This document shows positions 53,393 through 60,113 of a stretch of 64,000 nt of DNA, in pieces (within the stretch, counting starts at the first letter, position 1; every line of letters starts with the position of its first letter). The position numbers and the translations under genes are program-made. Source of the DNA: Synoicihabitans lomoniglobus (GTDB lineage: Bacteria; Verrucomicrobiota; Verrucomicrobiia; Opitutales; Opitutaceae). The stretch is taken from assembly GCF_029023725.1 (NCBI RefSeq), contig NZ_CP119075.1, positions 5,575,501 to 5,639,500 on the forward strand. Direction: 5' to 3'. The notes beneath the pieces are model-generated. The model was given only the letters and a program-made list of their open reading frames with translations, was not told the origin of the DNA and made no database searches.

Positions 53393-54676
53393 ATGAACAA
53401 ACCAACGATCAATCCTGGCAGTGAGCAACTGCAAAGCCGCTGGCTCAATGTCTGCGTGGATGTCTCCAAGCAGACTTTGAACTGGGCGTTTGAATGTGAT
53501 GATAAAGGCCGTCTGGAGGAGGGCATCGTGCCCAATGCCAACACGGCGATCCCGGCGTGGTTGGATCAGATCAAGGCCCGTGCTAAAGCCTTGGGATTCA
53601 CTCACGCCCAGGTGATTTGCGAACCCACCGGTGGCTACGAAAAGCGCCTCTTAAAACTCGCCCGCCAGCATGGTTGCATGACCGCGTTGGTGAGTGGTGA
53701 GAGCGTGCACCAGATGCAGGTGGTGCAGAACAACGATACCGGCAAGAGCGATTGGAAGGATCCGCGCACGATGCTGCTATTGGCCAAGTGGGGCAAGACG
53801 CTCACGGACCGGGAGCTCACCAGTCGGTGGCTGGCCCTGCGCGAACTGGGAGCCTATTACGATCGACTGGAGCGTGGCTGCACGCAGACCAAAAATCGGA
53901 TTCACAAGACCTTGCTGCACCTGTGCAGCGAGTTGTCCTTCAAAAAGGACTGGTTATTTAAGAGCCGCGCGGCCGGGGTCGTGCTCGAGCTCTATGGGTT
54001 CAACCCGGCCTCGATGCTCGCGCCCGGGTGGAGCCGCTTCCGCGAGCGCCTGCGCCGGCGCAAGTTGTATCACTCGACGATCGCGCGACTGTGGCACGAT
54101 GCCCAAGCCTGCGAGTTGTGCGTCGATGACGAGCTGTGGCGCGAGGAACTGAGCGCGCAATTGCGTGAGCACTACGCCGACCTACGCCTGGTCCAGCAAC
54201 GCATGCAAGCCTGCCGCGACCGCATGATCGGGCTCCTCGAACAACTGCAGCGACACGAGGAAACCCGGCTGCAAGCGCACCCCGGCCTGATCAGTCCATT
54301 CCTATTAGCCCGGGTGCTCGCGGAGACCGGGCCACTCAACGAGTTTGCCAGTGTCAAACAACTGTTGCGCTACGGTGGATTGAACCTGCGTCCCCGCCAA
54401 AGTGGCTCGCAACGTGGACAGGATCGGCAAAGCAAAAAGGGACGCGCCCGCTTGCGCCACGTGCTCTCACAAGCGGTGCTCAAGCGCGTGGTGCGAGGGC
54501 AACTCTACGGCGAGTATTACCACGGCAAACGCGCCGAGGGCATGTGTGGAGCCAAGGCCATGACCGCGGTCGCGCGCAAGTTCCTCAAACTGCTCTACGG
54601 CCTGGAACGCAGCGCCACGACCTACGATCCGCAACGCGTGTTTGCCTGTGAATCGGCGACCCGGGCGGCGGCCTGA
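53393..54676 (+). CDS. IS110-family transposase (DEDD, IS1111 subgroup)
   Basis: 427 residues. The N-terminal RuvC-like DEDD domain has Asp in WLNVCVDVSKQTLNWAF, Glu in ICEPTGGYEKRL and Asp in NDTGKSDWKDPRTM. The C-terminal Transposase_20 domain has HPGLISPFLLARVLAETGPLNEFASVKQLLRYGGLNL and SQRGQDRQSKKGRARLRHVLSQAVLKRVV with the catalytic Ser region. The gene is full length with no frameshift, so it may still be active. The enzyme inserts without target duplication, guided by an RNA made from the element's non-coding end. Confidence 0.93.
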   Translation: MNKPTINPGSEQLQSRWLNVCVDVSKQTLNWAFECDDKGRLEEGIVPNANTAIPAWLDQIKARAKALGFTHAQVICEPTGGYEKRLLKLARQHGCMTALVSGESVHQMQVVQNNDTGKSDWKDPRTMLLLAKWGKTLTDRELTSRWLALRELGAYYDRLERGCTQTKNRIHKTLLHLCSELSFKKDWLFKSRAAGVVLELYGFNPASMLAPGWSRFRERLRRRKLYHSTIARLWHDAQACELCVDDELWREELSAQLREHYADLRLVQQRMQACRDRMIGLLEQLQRHEETRLQAHPGLISPFLLARVLAETGPLNEFASVKQLLRYGGLNLRPRQSGSQRGQDRQSKKGRARLRHVLSQAVLKRVVRGQLYGEYYHGKRAEGMCGAKAMTAVARKFLKLLYGLERSATTYDPQRVFACESATRAAA

Positions 54677-55046
54677 AGCCGCCTGACATCCTCACCTTTC
54701 CCACCCCACCCATGATCGAACCCTTACGCTAAAAACCTTTCCGGGGCCCGTCGGCAAGAGGGCCGCCAGTCGTTCGTCACGGCTTCGGCCGATGACCACC
54801 TGCATGTTCCCACCGCCCCTTCCGGCGGGACCCCGGTCACACCGCCGTTAAAGTATCCACCAGACTGGTCGACTACAGGCCAGATCATCGGATGAAGATC
54901 ATCGCGGGTGCCCGGGATCCCCAACCCCACAAACCACTCCCGTGAAACGGGCGGTGAATGGCTTCGCCCTCCACCGCTGGTCCCCGCCAGGGTTCCTGCT
55001 AAATAACGAGTTTTATCACTTGATACTACCTAAGGAAGAGCGGCTG
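54677..55046 (+). ncRNA. Non-coding 3' end of the IS110-family element; candidate bridge/seek RNA
   Basis: 370 bp between the transposase stop and the element end without a credible reading frame. It contains several short dyads, including GGCCCGTCGGCAAGAGGGCC (54747-54766), and ends CTAAATAACGAG...CACTTGATACTACC. In IS1111-type elements the guide RNA that selects target and donor is encoded here. Loop assignments to the attC core GGCCAAC could not be made by eye. Confidence 0.5.
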
Positions 55047-55053
55047 GTTGGCC
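55047..55053 (-). other. attC2 R'' core, separated by the insertion
   Basis: GGCCAAC on the minus strand, the exact complement of the cassette 2 5' core GTTGGCC (55396-55390). It borders the right end of the IS110-family element. Confidence 0.75.
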
Positions 55054-55065
55054 TCTTTTCTGGAA

Positions 55066-55380
55066 CTATCGAAGTCCATATTCGAGCTTCAAGTCCAGCA
55101 GCCGATGACCGGCTACTTGACGCTTCTGGAGATCTAAAACCACGGCCATAAACACATCAGGATCTTCCTTCGTGTCGATCAGCACGTGCTCGAATCGGCC
55201 ATCATCTCCCCGCCACACCCACTGAACGCTCCCTTCGGAACAATCATAACCTTGGAAATCTTCTTTGGGGATCGTGTCCGCATAGCTCCAGAAAGGGAAC
55301 GGAACATCACCGGACGCTGCGACTCGCTGCATCTTCTGTCCGAAGGTGCTTCGAAATGTGACTTCGTCCATGATCGGCAT
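55066..55380 (-). CDS. Integron cassette gene 2: small soluble protein of unknown function
   Basis: 104 residues from the ATG at 55380; MDEV at 55371 is an alternative. It is rich in acidic and aromatic residues (FPFWSYADTIPKEDFQGYDCSEGSVQWVWRGDDGRFEHVLID) and has no signal peptide. No family is recognised. Small acidic cytoplasmic proteins of this kind are common in cassettes and include immunity or antitoxin-like proteins, but nothing here proves such a role. It starts 10 bp after its cassette core. Confidence 0.7.
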   Translation of the reverse strand: MPIMDEVTFRSTFGQKMQRVAASGDVPFPFWSYADTIPKEDFQGYDCSEGSVQWVWRGDDGRFEHVLIDTKEDPDVFMAVVLDLQKRQVAGHRLLDLKLEYGLR

Positions 55381-55389
55381 AACAGCTAT

Positions 55390-55487
55390 GGCCAACGATT
55401 TAAGTCAGACGGGAGCATCCAGAAGATGAATACTCATACACCAATTTTGTGTGACTGGTGCTCCTTGTCTGCACTGGCTGGTTGGAC
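55390..55487 (-). other. attC site of cassette 1 (98 bp)
   Basis: On the minus strand: R'' GTCCAAC (55487-55481), arms with GTGCAGACAAGGAGCA pairing TGCTCCCGTCTGAC, and R' GTTGGCC (55396-55390) at the start of cassette 2. The inner part is long, as in large attC sites. Confidence 0.78.
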
Positions 55488-55500
55488 TTTCTTCTCGGTG

Positions 55501-55776
55501 TCATGTGCGGTGAATTCGTGCAATCGCGAAGACGACGAGGATGGCCGCGACAAATGCGAATAGTAGCCTCAGATACCACCTCCTATATTTCAGACCTTCG
55601 ATCGTTAAGGAATCAGGTCGGAAAGGTAAGCTGGCCCAACTGAAAATCAACCAGTCACCGAATGGCTCCAAATCTTCGGTTGTCTCACCAATCATCAAAT
55701 AGCTCAGAACCGTCATGCCTGCCACAGACAGAAAGCCCACGCCGATGCAGAGGGGTATTAGAGCTTCTGCGATCAT
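55501..55776 (-). CDS. Integron cassette gene 1: small membrane protein
   Basis: 91 residues with two likely TM helices, at about 6-29 (LIPLCIGVGFLSVAGMTVLS) and 70-86 (LLFAFVAAILVVFAIA), and an amphipathic middle (DLEPFGDWLIFSWASLPF). No family is recognised. It is the cassette nearest the integrase and so would be the best expressed from a leader promoter. It starts 5 bp after the core GTTGGAC. Confidence 0.72.
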   Translation of the reverse strand: MIAEALIPLCIGVGFLSVAGMTVLSYLMIGETTEDLEPFGDWLIFSWASLPFRPDSLTIEGLKYRRWYLRLLFAFVAAILVVFAIARIHRT

Positions 55777-55780
55777 GTCA

Positions 55781-55787
55781 GTCCAAC
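55781..55787 (-). other. attI x attC recombination junction
   Basis: GTTGGAC on the minus strand, the 5' core of cassette 1 and the exact complement of its R'' (GTCCAAC). The attI site proper would extend to the right of this point. Confidence 0.65.
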
Positions 55788-55806
55788 AGTGTTATTAGCC
55801 TGCATT

Positions 55807-55825
55807 GAATGCAGCATATCGCGCA
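55807..55825. repeat. 19-bp integron leader repeat, copy 1
   Basis: GAATGCAGCATATCGCGCA; one mismatch to copy 2. It lies 20 bp from the attI junction. Confidence 0.75.
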
Positions 55826-55980
55826 ATGGGCGATCGGGACGATGGAAAGGCGGGGGGGCGTATCTTTCTGAAGATCATGGGGTAAGTGTTCCTCTAACGC
55901 AGCCAGCGTTGATCCGCAGTTTCACGAAAAGCGGCGTTCCGGCGAGTCGGAAATTACATCGGCGAATTTCGCACGCTGGT

Positions 55981-55999
55981 GAATGCCGCATATCGCGCA
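55981..55999. repeat. 19-bp integron leader repeat, copy 2
   Basis: GAATGCCGCATATCGCGCA, 174 bp from copy 1. Confidence 0.75.
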
Positions 56000-56161
56000 T
56001 CCGGCGTTTTTAGTCTCCGTGAGTAATCTTTCGCAAGTCTCTCGCTAGTAATCTACAAGCGAATCGTAGCTGTTCAGGGGCGTAAATGCCTTCCGTGTTC
56101 GTGCGGCGTGAAAATGCTCGAATTTCGCCGATTTTATCAACCGGTTTAAGCCGATGCAGTT

Positions 56162-56180
56162 GAATGCCGCATTTCGCGCA
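56162..56180. repeat. 19-bp integron leader repeat, copy 3
   Basis: GAATGCCGCATTTCGCGCA, 181 bp from copy 2; one mismatch to it. Confidence 0.75.
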
Positions 56181-56364
56181 TAGCGCCGCGGCGACCGATA
56201 GGGCTAACGAGGATCATAACCTGCAGGTAATCAGACTAATAGGAATTATTGAAAGAATTGAGACGTTTTCCACGTTTCATCAAAAGCGACATTCGACGGG
56301 TGGAGCCCATCGAAGCAACTAGGTCATCTCATTATGCCCAGACCCGCCCTGAGCCAAATTCAGC

Positions 56365-57687
56365 ATGAACGACGAGTATCTCGATTTTAAGGCGTGGAAG
56401 GCGCGTCTGCAGAGTTCGAGGTTGCCGAGCAACCGCCGAAAACTGTTCGAAACTGAGATCCACGCGGTTCTGAGAGTCTGCAAGACCACCCGTCGCCGAC
56501 TTTCGGTGGGATTGATGAAATGGTATGTCGAGGCGTGTGAGCGGCGGGATGGCTCGCGTTATGAAATCAGACGGGAGGCATTGCGTTGGTTGGTGAGAGA
56601 AGCCCGGAAAACAGCAAACACTCAGCCTGCGTCGGGAGCATTTATTCCACCGTCGACGGGTCTACCGGCGGAGGATCTTAACGGCCTCAATGCTACCGGT
56701 CATTCGCAGCCACCAACGCTTCGAGCGGTTGATTTGGGTGACTCGGATTGGGAGCAGGCGCTGGTGAAAGCGATCCGGGAACGCGGTTTTTTATGGCGCA
56801 CGGAACAAACGTATCGTGGGTGGGCGAAGCGTTTCGCACGTTTCCTGACGCCTCGGTCGCCGTGGGTGGCGGCGAAAGAGGAGGTGGGGGCGTTCTTGAG
56901 CCAGCTGGTGGTGAAGGAAGGTTTGAGCAGTGCGAGTCAGAAGCAGGCGCTCAACGCGTTGGTTTTTTTCATGCAAGAGGGGCTGAAAATCGAACTCGGC
57001 GATATGGTGTTTGAGCGATCCAGGAAGTCGGGATTTGCGCCGTCGATACTGGGGTGGAATGAGCTCAAGCGTCTGTGGCGAGAGCTCAGCGAAACCGAAC
57101 GACTGATGGCTGAGTTGATGTATGGTTCCGGGATTCGCTTGATGGAGTTGCTGCGGCTACGGGTGAAGGATCTCGATATGGAGCGAGGGCGGTTGAATGT
57201 TCTGGCGGGCAAAGGAAACAAGGATCGGGTAACGCTGCTACCAGATGTGTTGAACCAGAGACTTGACCGTCATTTGAACCGGCTTCGCGCGCTTTTCGAG
57301 AAAGACCGAGCAGAGGGTTTGCCCGGCGTATGGCTACCGGAGGGACTCACTCGAAAACTCAAACGAGCGGGCGAGGATTGGCCATGGCAGTGGTTGTTTC
57401 CGTCGCGAAAGTTGTCGGTCGATCCGGTGAGCGGCGTGCGTCGAAGACATCATTTGCTCGACGGCACGTTTCAACGGGCAGTGAAGGCGGCCGCCCGGCG
57501 GGCCAACATTGACAAGCGAGTCTCTCCTCACCTGCTGCGGCATTGTTTCGCCACGCATTTGTTGGAGGACGGGACCGATATCAGAAATGTGCAGGATTTA
57601 ATGGGTCATGCCGACTTACGGATGAAGTGGACCCCATCGGTTGGACAGGCCGGGCGGATTTTTAGTTATGGTTTCTGGGTTTGCTGA
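56365..57687 (+). pseudogene. intI: Integron integrase IntI, truncated before the catalytic tyrosine
   Basis: The N-terminal part to about residue 125 is an extension not usual in IntI1. The SAM-like core-binding domain follows at about 130-215 (RTEQTYRGWAKRFARFL). The catalytic domain has ArgI in YGSGIRLMELLRLRVKDLD and HLLRH (box II His/Arg), and the IntI-specific patch is present: WPWQWLFPS, then VDPVSGVRRRHHLLDGTFQRAVK. The sequence reaches VQDLMGHADLR at about residue 419. The TMIYTHV segment with the nucleophilic Tyr is replaced by about 21 codons from an IS3-family end. The protein should be inactive. Confidence 0.88.
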
Positions 57688-57716
57688 CCAAGGATAAAAG
57701 TAAATGGAGGGGTGCA

Positions 57717-57741
57717 GGGGAGGAAGCTCAGCTTCCTCCCC
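57717..57741. terminator. Strong hairpin within the IS3-family end
   Basis: Perfect 11-bp stem GGGGAGGAAGC / GCTTCCTCCCC with a TCA loop, 16 bp beyond the orfB stop. It may terminate orfB transcription or block read-through. A second stem, GCCGCC/GGCGGC, lies just beside it. Confidence 0.5.
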
Positions 57742-57757
57742 GCTCTGATTGCCGCCG

Positions 57758-58564
57758 TCAGGCGGCTGCGACGGAGGGGGCGTTGGCATGGTAGACCTCG
57801 GCTGGGGTTTGACGTCCGTGAGCGGAGTGCGGGCGTCGGTCGTTGTAGAATCGGAAGTAGGCATCGAGGTGCGCGTGGGCCTCGACCATCGTCTCGTAGC
57901 GACGCAGGTAGACCTCTTCGTATTTGACGCTGCGCCAGAGGCGCTCGACGAAGACGTTGTCCAAGCAGCGACCTTTGCCGTCCATCGACAGGCGCACACC
58001 GGCCGCCAGCAGCGGATGGGTGAATTCCGCGCTGGTAAACTGGCAGCCTTGGTCGGTGTTGAAGATCTCCGGCGTGCCGTAGCTCGCCATCGCCCGCGCC
58101 ACCGTCCGCACACAAAACGACGCGTCCAGCGTGTTCGACAGTTCCCACGCGAGCACCATCCGACTGTGCCAGTCGATCACCGCGCACAGATAAACGAACC
58201 CGCCTCTCACCGGGATGTAGGTGATGTCGGTCGCCCAAACCTGGTTGGATCGTTCGACCGTCATGCCGCGCAGCAGATACGGATAGATCGGATGGGCGGC
58301 GGCCTTCTTTGACAGGCTCGGCCGGCGGTAAATCGCCGTCAGTCCCATGAGTCGCATCAGCCGTCGCACACGCTTGCGGTTCACCTCATACCCTTCGCGT
58401 TGCAGCCACCGGGTCATCTGCCGGCTGCCGAAGAACGGGAACGCGAGGTAGGTCTCGTCGATCACGCGCATCAGCGTCAGATCCCCTTCTGGCGGTGGCT
58501 TCGGGTGGTGGTAAAAAGTCGAGCGAGGCAGCTCCATCAGCTTACACTGCCGCGCCACGCTCAA
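57758..58564 (-). CDS. IS3-family transposase OrfB (DDE, rve domain)
   Basis: 268 residues, with a nominal TTG start. In IS3 elements OrfB is normally produced by frameshift from orfA. An HTH_21 segment (YLAFPFFGSRQMTRWLQREGYEVNRKRVRRLMRLMGL) is followed by the DDE core: WATDITYIPVRGGFVYLCAVID, then FNTDQGCQFTSAEF and the Glu in KGRCLDNVFVERLWRSVKYEE. The C-terminus HSAHGRQTPAEVYHA is typical. orfA is absent, so this copy should not transpose on its own. Confidence 0.92.
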   Translation of the reverse strand: MSVARQCKLMELPRSTFYHHPKPPPEGDLTLMRVIDETYLAFPFFGSRQMTRWLQREGYEVNRKRVRRLMRLMGLTAIYRRPSLSKKAAAHPIYPYLLRGMTVERSNQVWATDITYIPVRGGFVYLCAVIDWHSRMVLAWELSNTLDASFCVRTVARAMASYGTPEIFNTDQGCQFTSAEFTHPLLAAGVRLSMDGKGRCLDNVFVERLWRSVKYEEVYLRRYETMVEAHAHLDAYFRFYNDRRPHSAHGRQTPAEVYHANAPSVAAA

Positions 58565-58584
58565 CTTTGGGGAGCCGTCGGGGT

Positions 58585-58616
58585 CATGTCGTCACATTGT
58601 CAGCATTTGCGTTGGG
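58585..58616. repeat. 32-bp inverted repeat, right arm
   Basis: Exact reverse complement of 52503-52534. A related degenerate stretch, TGCTGACAAAGTGACGAAAT, occurs at about 58729-58748 in the forward sense. Confidence 0.85.
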
Positions 58617-59150
58617 ATGGGGGATTGGAGGCACACGAATTGGAACTCCCCGGTTAGATTTCCGTTTCGAAGGACACATGTCCGTTCCACGTAATCCAAC
58701 GCTATCCGCTGTTCTGTGGGATCTGCTGACAAAGTGACGAAATGACGCCATCCGTTTGCTCAAAGCGTCGGGTGGTGTGCCTTGTGTGGCTATCAACATT
58801 TCCTCCGACTTAATTCGTGGGTTAGTCACAAAGAGGCGCGAAAAATCGCAACGGTATGCGGGGCTTTGCGTGCGCCTAGGCGCGTGAACGGTAGGCATGG
58901 AGCGGAATGTGTTTTTGGAGCAATGTTTCTGGCGGAGAGACTGGGCCGTTGGGGGGCAGGCGGGGATTTTAGAGGTGGTGCGCACGGTTGGTTGATCACG
59001 GTTGAGCGCGAGCGAGCTCGCAGCCTACGGGGCAGGGGCGGAAGACGTGGAGGTCGTCCCTCCGCGAGTGCTGAGGCGGTGGGCAGGTTGGGGGGGGCGC
59101 TCAAATCGAGCGTTGCGCCGGAATCGGGGGCGACGCGACGATGGCCGGTC
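58617..59150. other. 534-bp gap right of the IS3 remnant
   Basis: No credible gene. A long open frame upstream of the FKBP gene (from 58782) is low-complexity Arg/Gly and unlike any protein. The gap holds the degenerate TGCTGACAAAGTGACG copy and the second dispersed GCGAGCTCGCTCGCG repeat (59005-59028). A promoter for the FKBP gene should be near the right end. Confidence 0.5.
59005..59028. repeat. Dispersed GCGAGCTCGCTCGCG-type repeat, copy 2
   Basis: Inverted copy of 38539-38562 with one mismatch, again in an intergenic gap. Confidence 0.6.
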
Positions 59151-59630
59151 ATGAGTTCTGAGCGCCGCGTTGTTACCTTTCACTACACTTTGCGCGATCC
59201 CGAGGGTCGTTTGATTGATACTTCGGCGGGCAATGAGCCGATCGCCTACTTGGAGGGTGCGGGCATGATCATCGATGGTCTCGACGAGGCGTTGCGCGAG
59301 GTTGCTCCGGGCACCAAGACCAAGGTCGTGGTGCCGGCGGCCAAGGGCTACGGCGAGCGCGATCCGGCGCAGGTGCGCAAGGTGCCGCGCAGTGCGTTGC
59401 CGGTCGAGGGCGAGATCAAGGTGGGCGACCAATTCCAGACGGGGCCCGATCGCGCTGATCCCGTGGTGACGGTCGCGGGGGTGGAGGAGGATGGCGTGGT
59501 GCTCGACGCCAACCATCCGCTGGCGGGCGTGGAGTTGGCGTTCGAAGTCGAGCTGGTGGCCGCGCGCCCGGCGACAGCCCAGGAGCTCGAACACGGCCAT
59601 GTTCACGGTCCTGACTCAGACTGTGCGTAG
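59151..59630 (+). CDS. FKBP-type peptidyl-prolyl isomerase (SlyD-like)
   Basis: 159 residues from the ATG at 59151. The FKBP domain is interrupted by the IF/flap domain: FHYTLRDPEGRLIDTSAGNEPIAYLEGAGMIIDGLDEAL, VPAAKGYGERDPAQVRKVP and VVLDANHPLAGVELAFEVELV. The short tail contains HGHVHGPDSD, fewer His than E. coli SlyD. It catalyses proline isomerisation and acts as a chaperone, possibly with metal binding through the tail. It lies 30 bp upstream of the GxxExxY gene. Confidence 0.93.
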   Translation: MSSERRVVTFHYTLRDPEGRLIDTSAGNEPIAYLEGAGMIIDGLDEALREVAPGTKTKVVVPAAKGYGERDPAQVRKVPRSALPVEGEIKVGDQFQTGPDRADPVVTVAGVEEDGVVLDANHPLAGVELAFEVELVAARPATAQELEHGHVHGPDSDCA

Positions 59631-59641
59631 GGGAGGTTTTC

Positions 59642-59672
59642 TTAACCACAGATTTCACCGATGAACACAGAT
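59642..59672. repeat. 31-bp inverted repeat, left arm, contains the GxxExxY start codon
   Basis: Begins TTAACCACAGATTTCACCGA and ends ACACAGAT. It pairs with 60062-60092 at 30 of 31 positions. The ATG of the enclosed gene (59661) lies within this arm, at the single mismatch. Confidence 0.85.
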
Positions 59673-60059
59673 ACGGGTCAGTCTGGTGGGGTGCATCGTG
59701 AGTTGAGTGGAGCGGTCATCGGGGCCGCGATGAAAGAGCATCGCGTGCTGCGTCCTGGTCTAGATGAAAAGATTTATGAAAACGCGTTGGTGGTTGAGCT
59801 GCGAAAGCTGGGGCATGCGGTCGAACAGCAACGGTCCTTTGACGTGCGTTACGAAGGTGAAAGGGTGGGGCGTTTCATTCCTGATCTGATCGTGAACGGA
59901 AAGATCATCGTGGACCCCAAGGTCGTGGAGAACTTCAACGATGCTCACATCGCTCAGATGTTGGGCTATCTCGCGATCACACAGCTGCCTCTCGCGTTGT
60001 TGTTGAATTTCAAATTGGGAAAATTACAGGTGAAGCGCGTGTCGGCACCCATTGCTTAG
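59661..60059 (+). CDS. GxxExxY protein (PD-(D/E)XK nuclease-like superfamily)
   Basis: 132 residues. The naming motif is GLDEKIYENAL at about residues 33-43. The PD-(D/E)XK-like core is visible in VGRFIPDLIVNGKIIVDPKVVENFNDAHIAQMLGYL, where D and K sit at the expected catalytic spacing. The family is widespread in environmental bacteria with no proven function. The gene is enclosed by 31-bp inverted repeats, and its start codon is inside the left arm, so gene plus repeats form a 450-bp unit. Confidence 0.88.
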   Translation: MNTDTGQSGGVHRELSGAVIGAAMKEHRVLRPGLDEKIYENALVVELRKLGHAVEQQRSFDVRYEGERVGRFIPDLIVNGKIIVDPKVVENFNDAHIAQMLGYLAITQLPLALLLNFKLGKLQVKRVSAPIA

Positions 60060-60061
60060 CC

Positions 60062-60092
60062 ATCTGTGTTTATCGGTGAAATCTGTGGTTAA
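60062..60092. repeat. 31-bp inverted repeat, right arm
   Basis: Begins ATCTGTGTTTATCGG and ends ATCTGTGGTTAA, 2 bp after the GxxExxY stop. Sequences of this ACAGATTTCAC..ACACAG kind recur in many bacterial genomes. Confidence 0.85.
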
Positions 60093-60113
60093 ACTCTCTG
60101 GCCGGAAATTCAT

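Larger units (their letters stand above)
53291..55046 (+). mobile_element. IS110-family (IS1111-like) insertion sequence inside an attC site
   Basis: About 1756 bp; the ends are inferred from where attC2 is interrupted and could shift by a base. One transposase gene with a short 5' leader (about 100 bp) and a long 3' non-coding end (about 370 bp), the arrangement of the IS1111 subgroup. No clean terminal inverted repeats or target duplication were seen, as expected for IS110-family elements. An attC-targeting IS1111 subgroup is known from other integrons. Confidence 0.8.
55788..56364. other. Integron leader between the attI junction and intI (577 bp)
   Basis: No coding frame. It holds three direct copies of a 19-bp repeat and presumably attI, the cassette promoter (leftward) and the intI promoter (rightward). 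No confident -35/-10 pair could be picked on either strand. Confidence 0.6.
52566..57622. mobile_element. Degraded chromosomal integron: intI remnant, attI junction, three cassettes and a truncated fourth
   Basis: The intI-like gene faces right, and all cassette genes face left, the standard layout. Cassette boundaries are defined by core sites GTTRRRY. Each cassette's 5' core and its attC R'' core are reverse complements: cassette 1 GTTGGAC/GTCCAAC, cassette 2 GTTGGCC/GGCCAAC, cassette 3 GTTAGGA/TCCTAAC. That match, seen three times, cannot easily arise by chance. The region is visibly less GC-rich than its surroundings. An IS110-family element lies in attC2 and an IS3-family element in intI. 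Confidence 0.85.
57623..58584 (-). mobile_element. IS3-family element, incomplete (orfA missing)
   Basis: The left end begins TGAAGTGGACCCCATCGG, followed by TTGGACAGG, the form of many IS3-family terminal repeats. It abuts the cut point in intI. orfB is complete, but upstream of it only 20 bp remain before the 32-bp repeat arm (58585). No orfA, no matching right terminal repeat and no remaining intI 3' end were found. The element therefore underwent a deletion or rearrangement after insertion. Confidence 0.75.

Noticed and set aside
54724..54930. Minus-strand frame of 68 codons in the IS110-family 3' end
   Set aside because: It lies in the region expected to encode the guide RNA, has no family resemblance and no start context.
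58565..58616. Right terminal repeat of the IS3-family element at about 58575
   Set aside because: The GTCGGGGTCA stretch shares only a few bases with the left end TGAAGTGGACCCC and continues directly into the 32-bp repeat, so it is not a convincing match.
58782..59150. Extended 5' part of the FKBP reading frame
   Set aside because: The sequence is Arg/Gly-rich and contains a dispersed repeat; the FKBP domain begins at the ATG at 59151.
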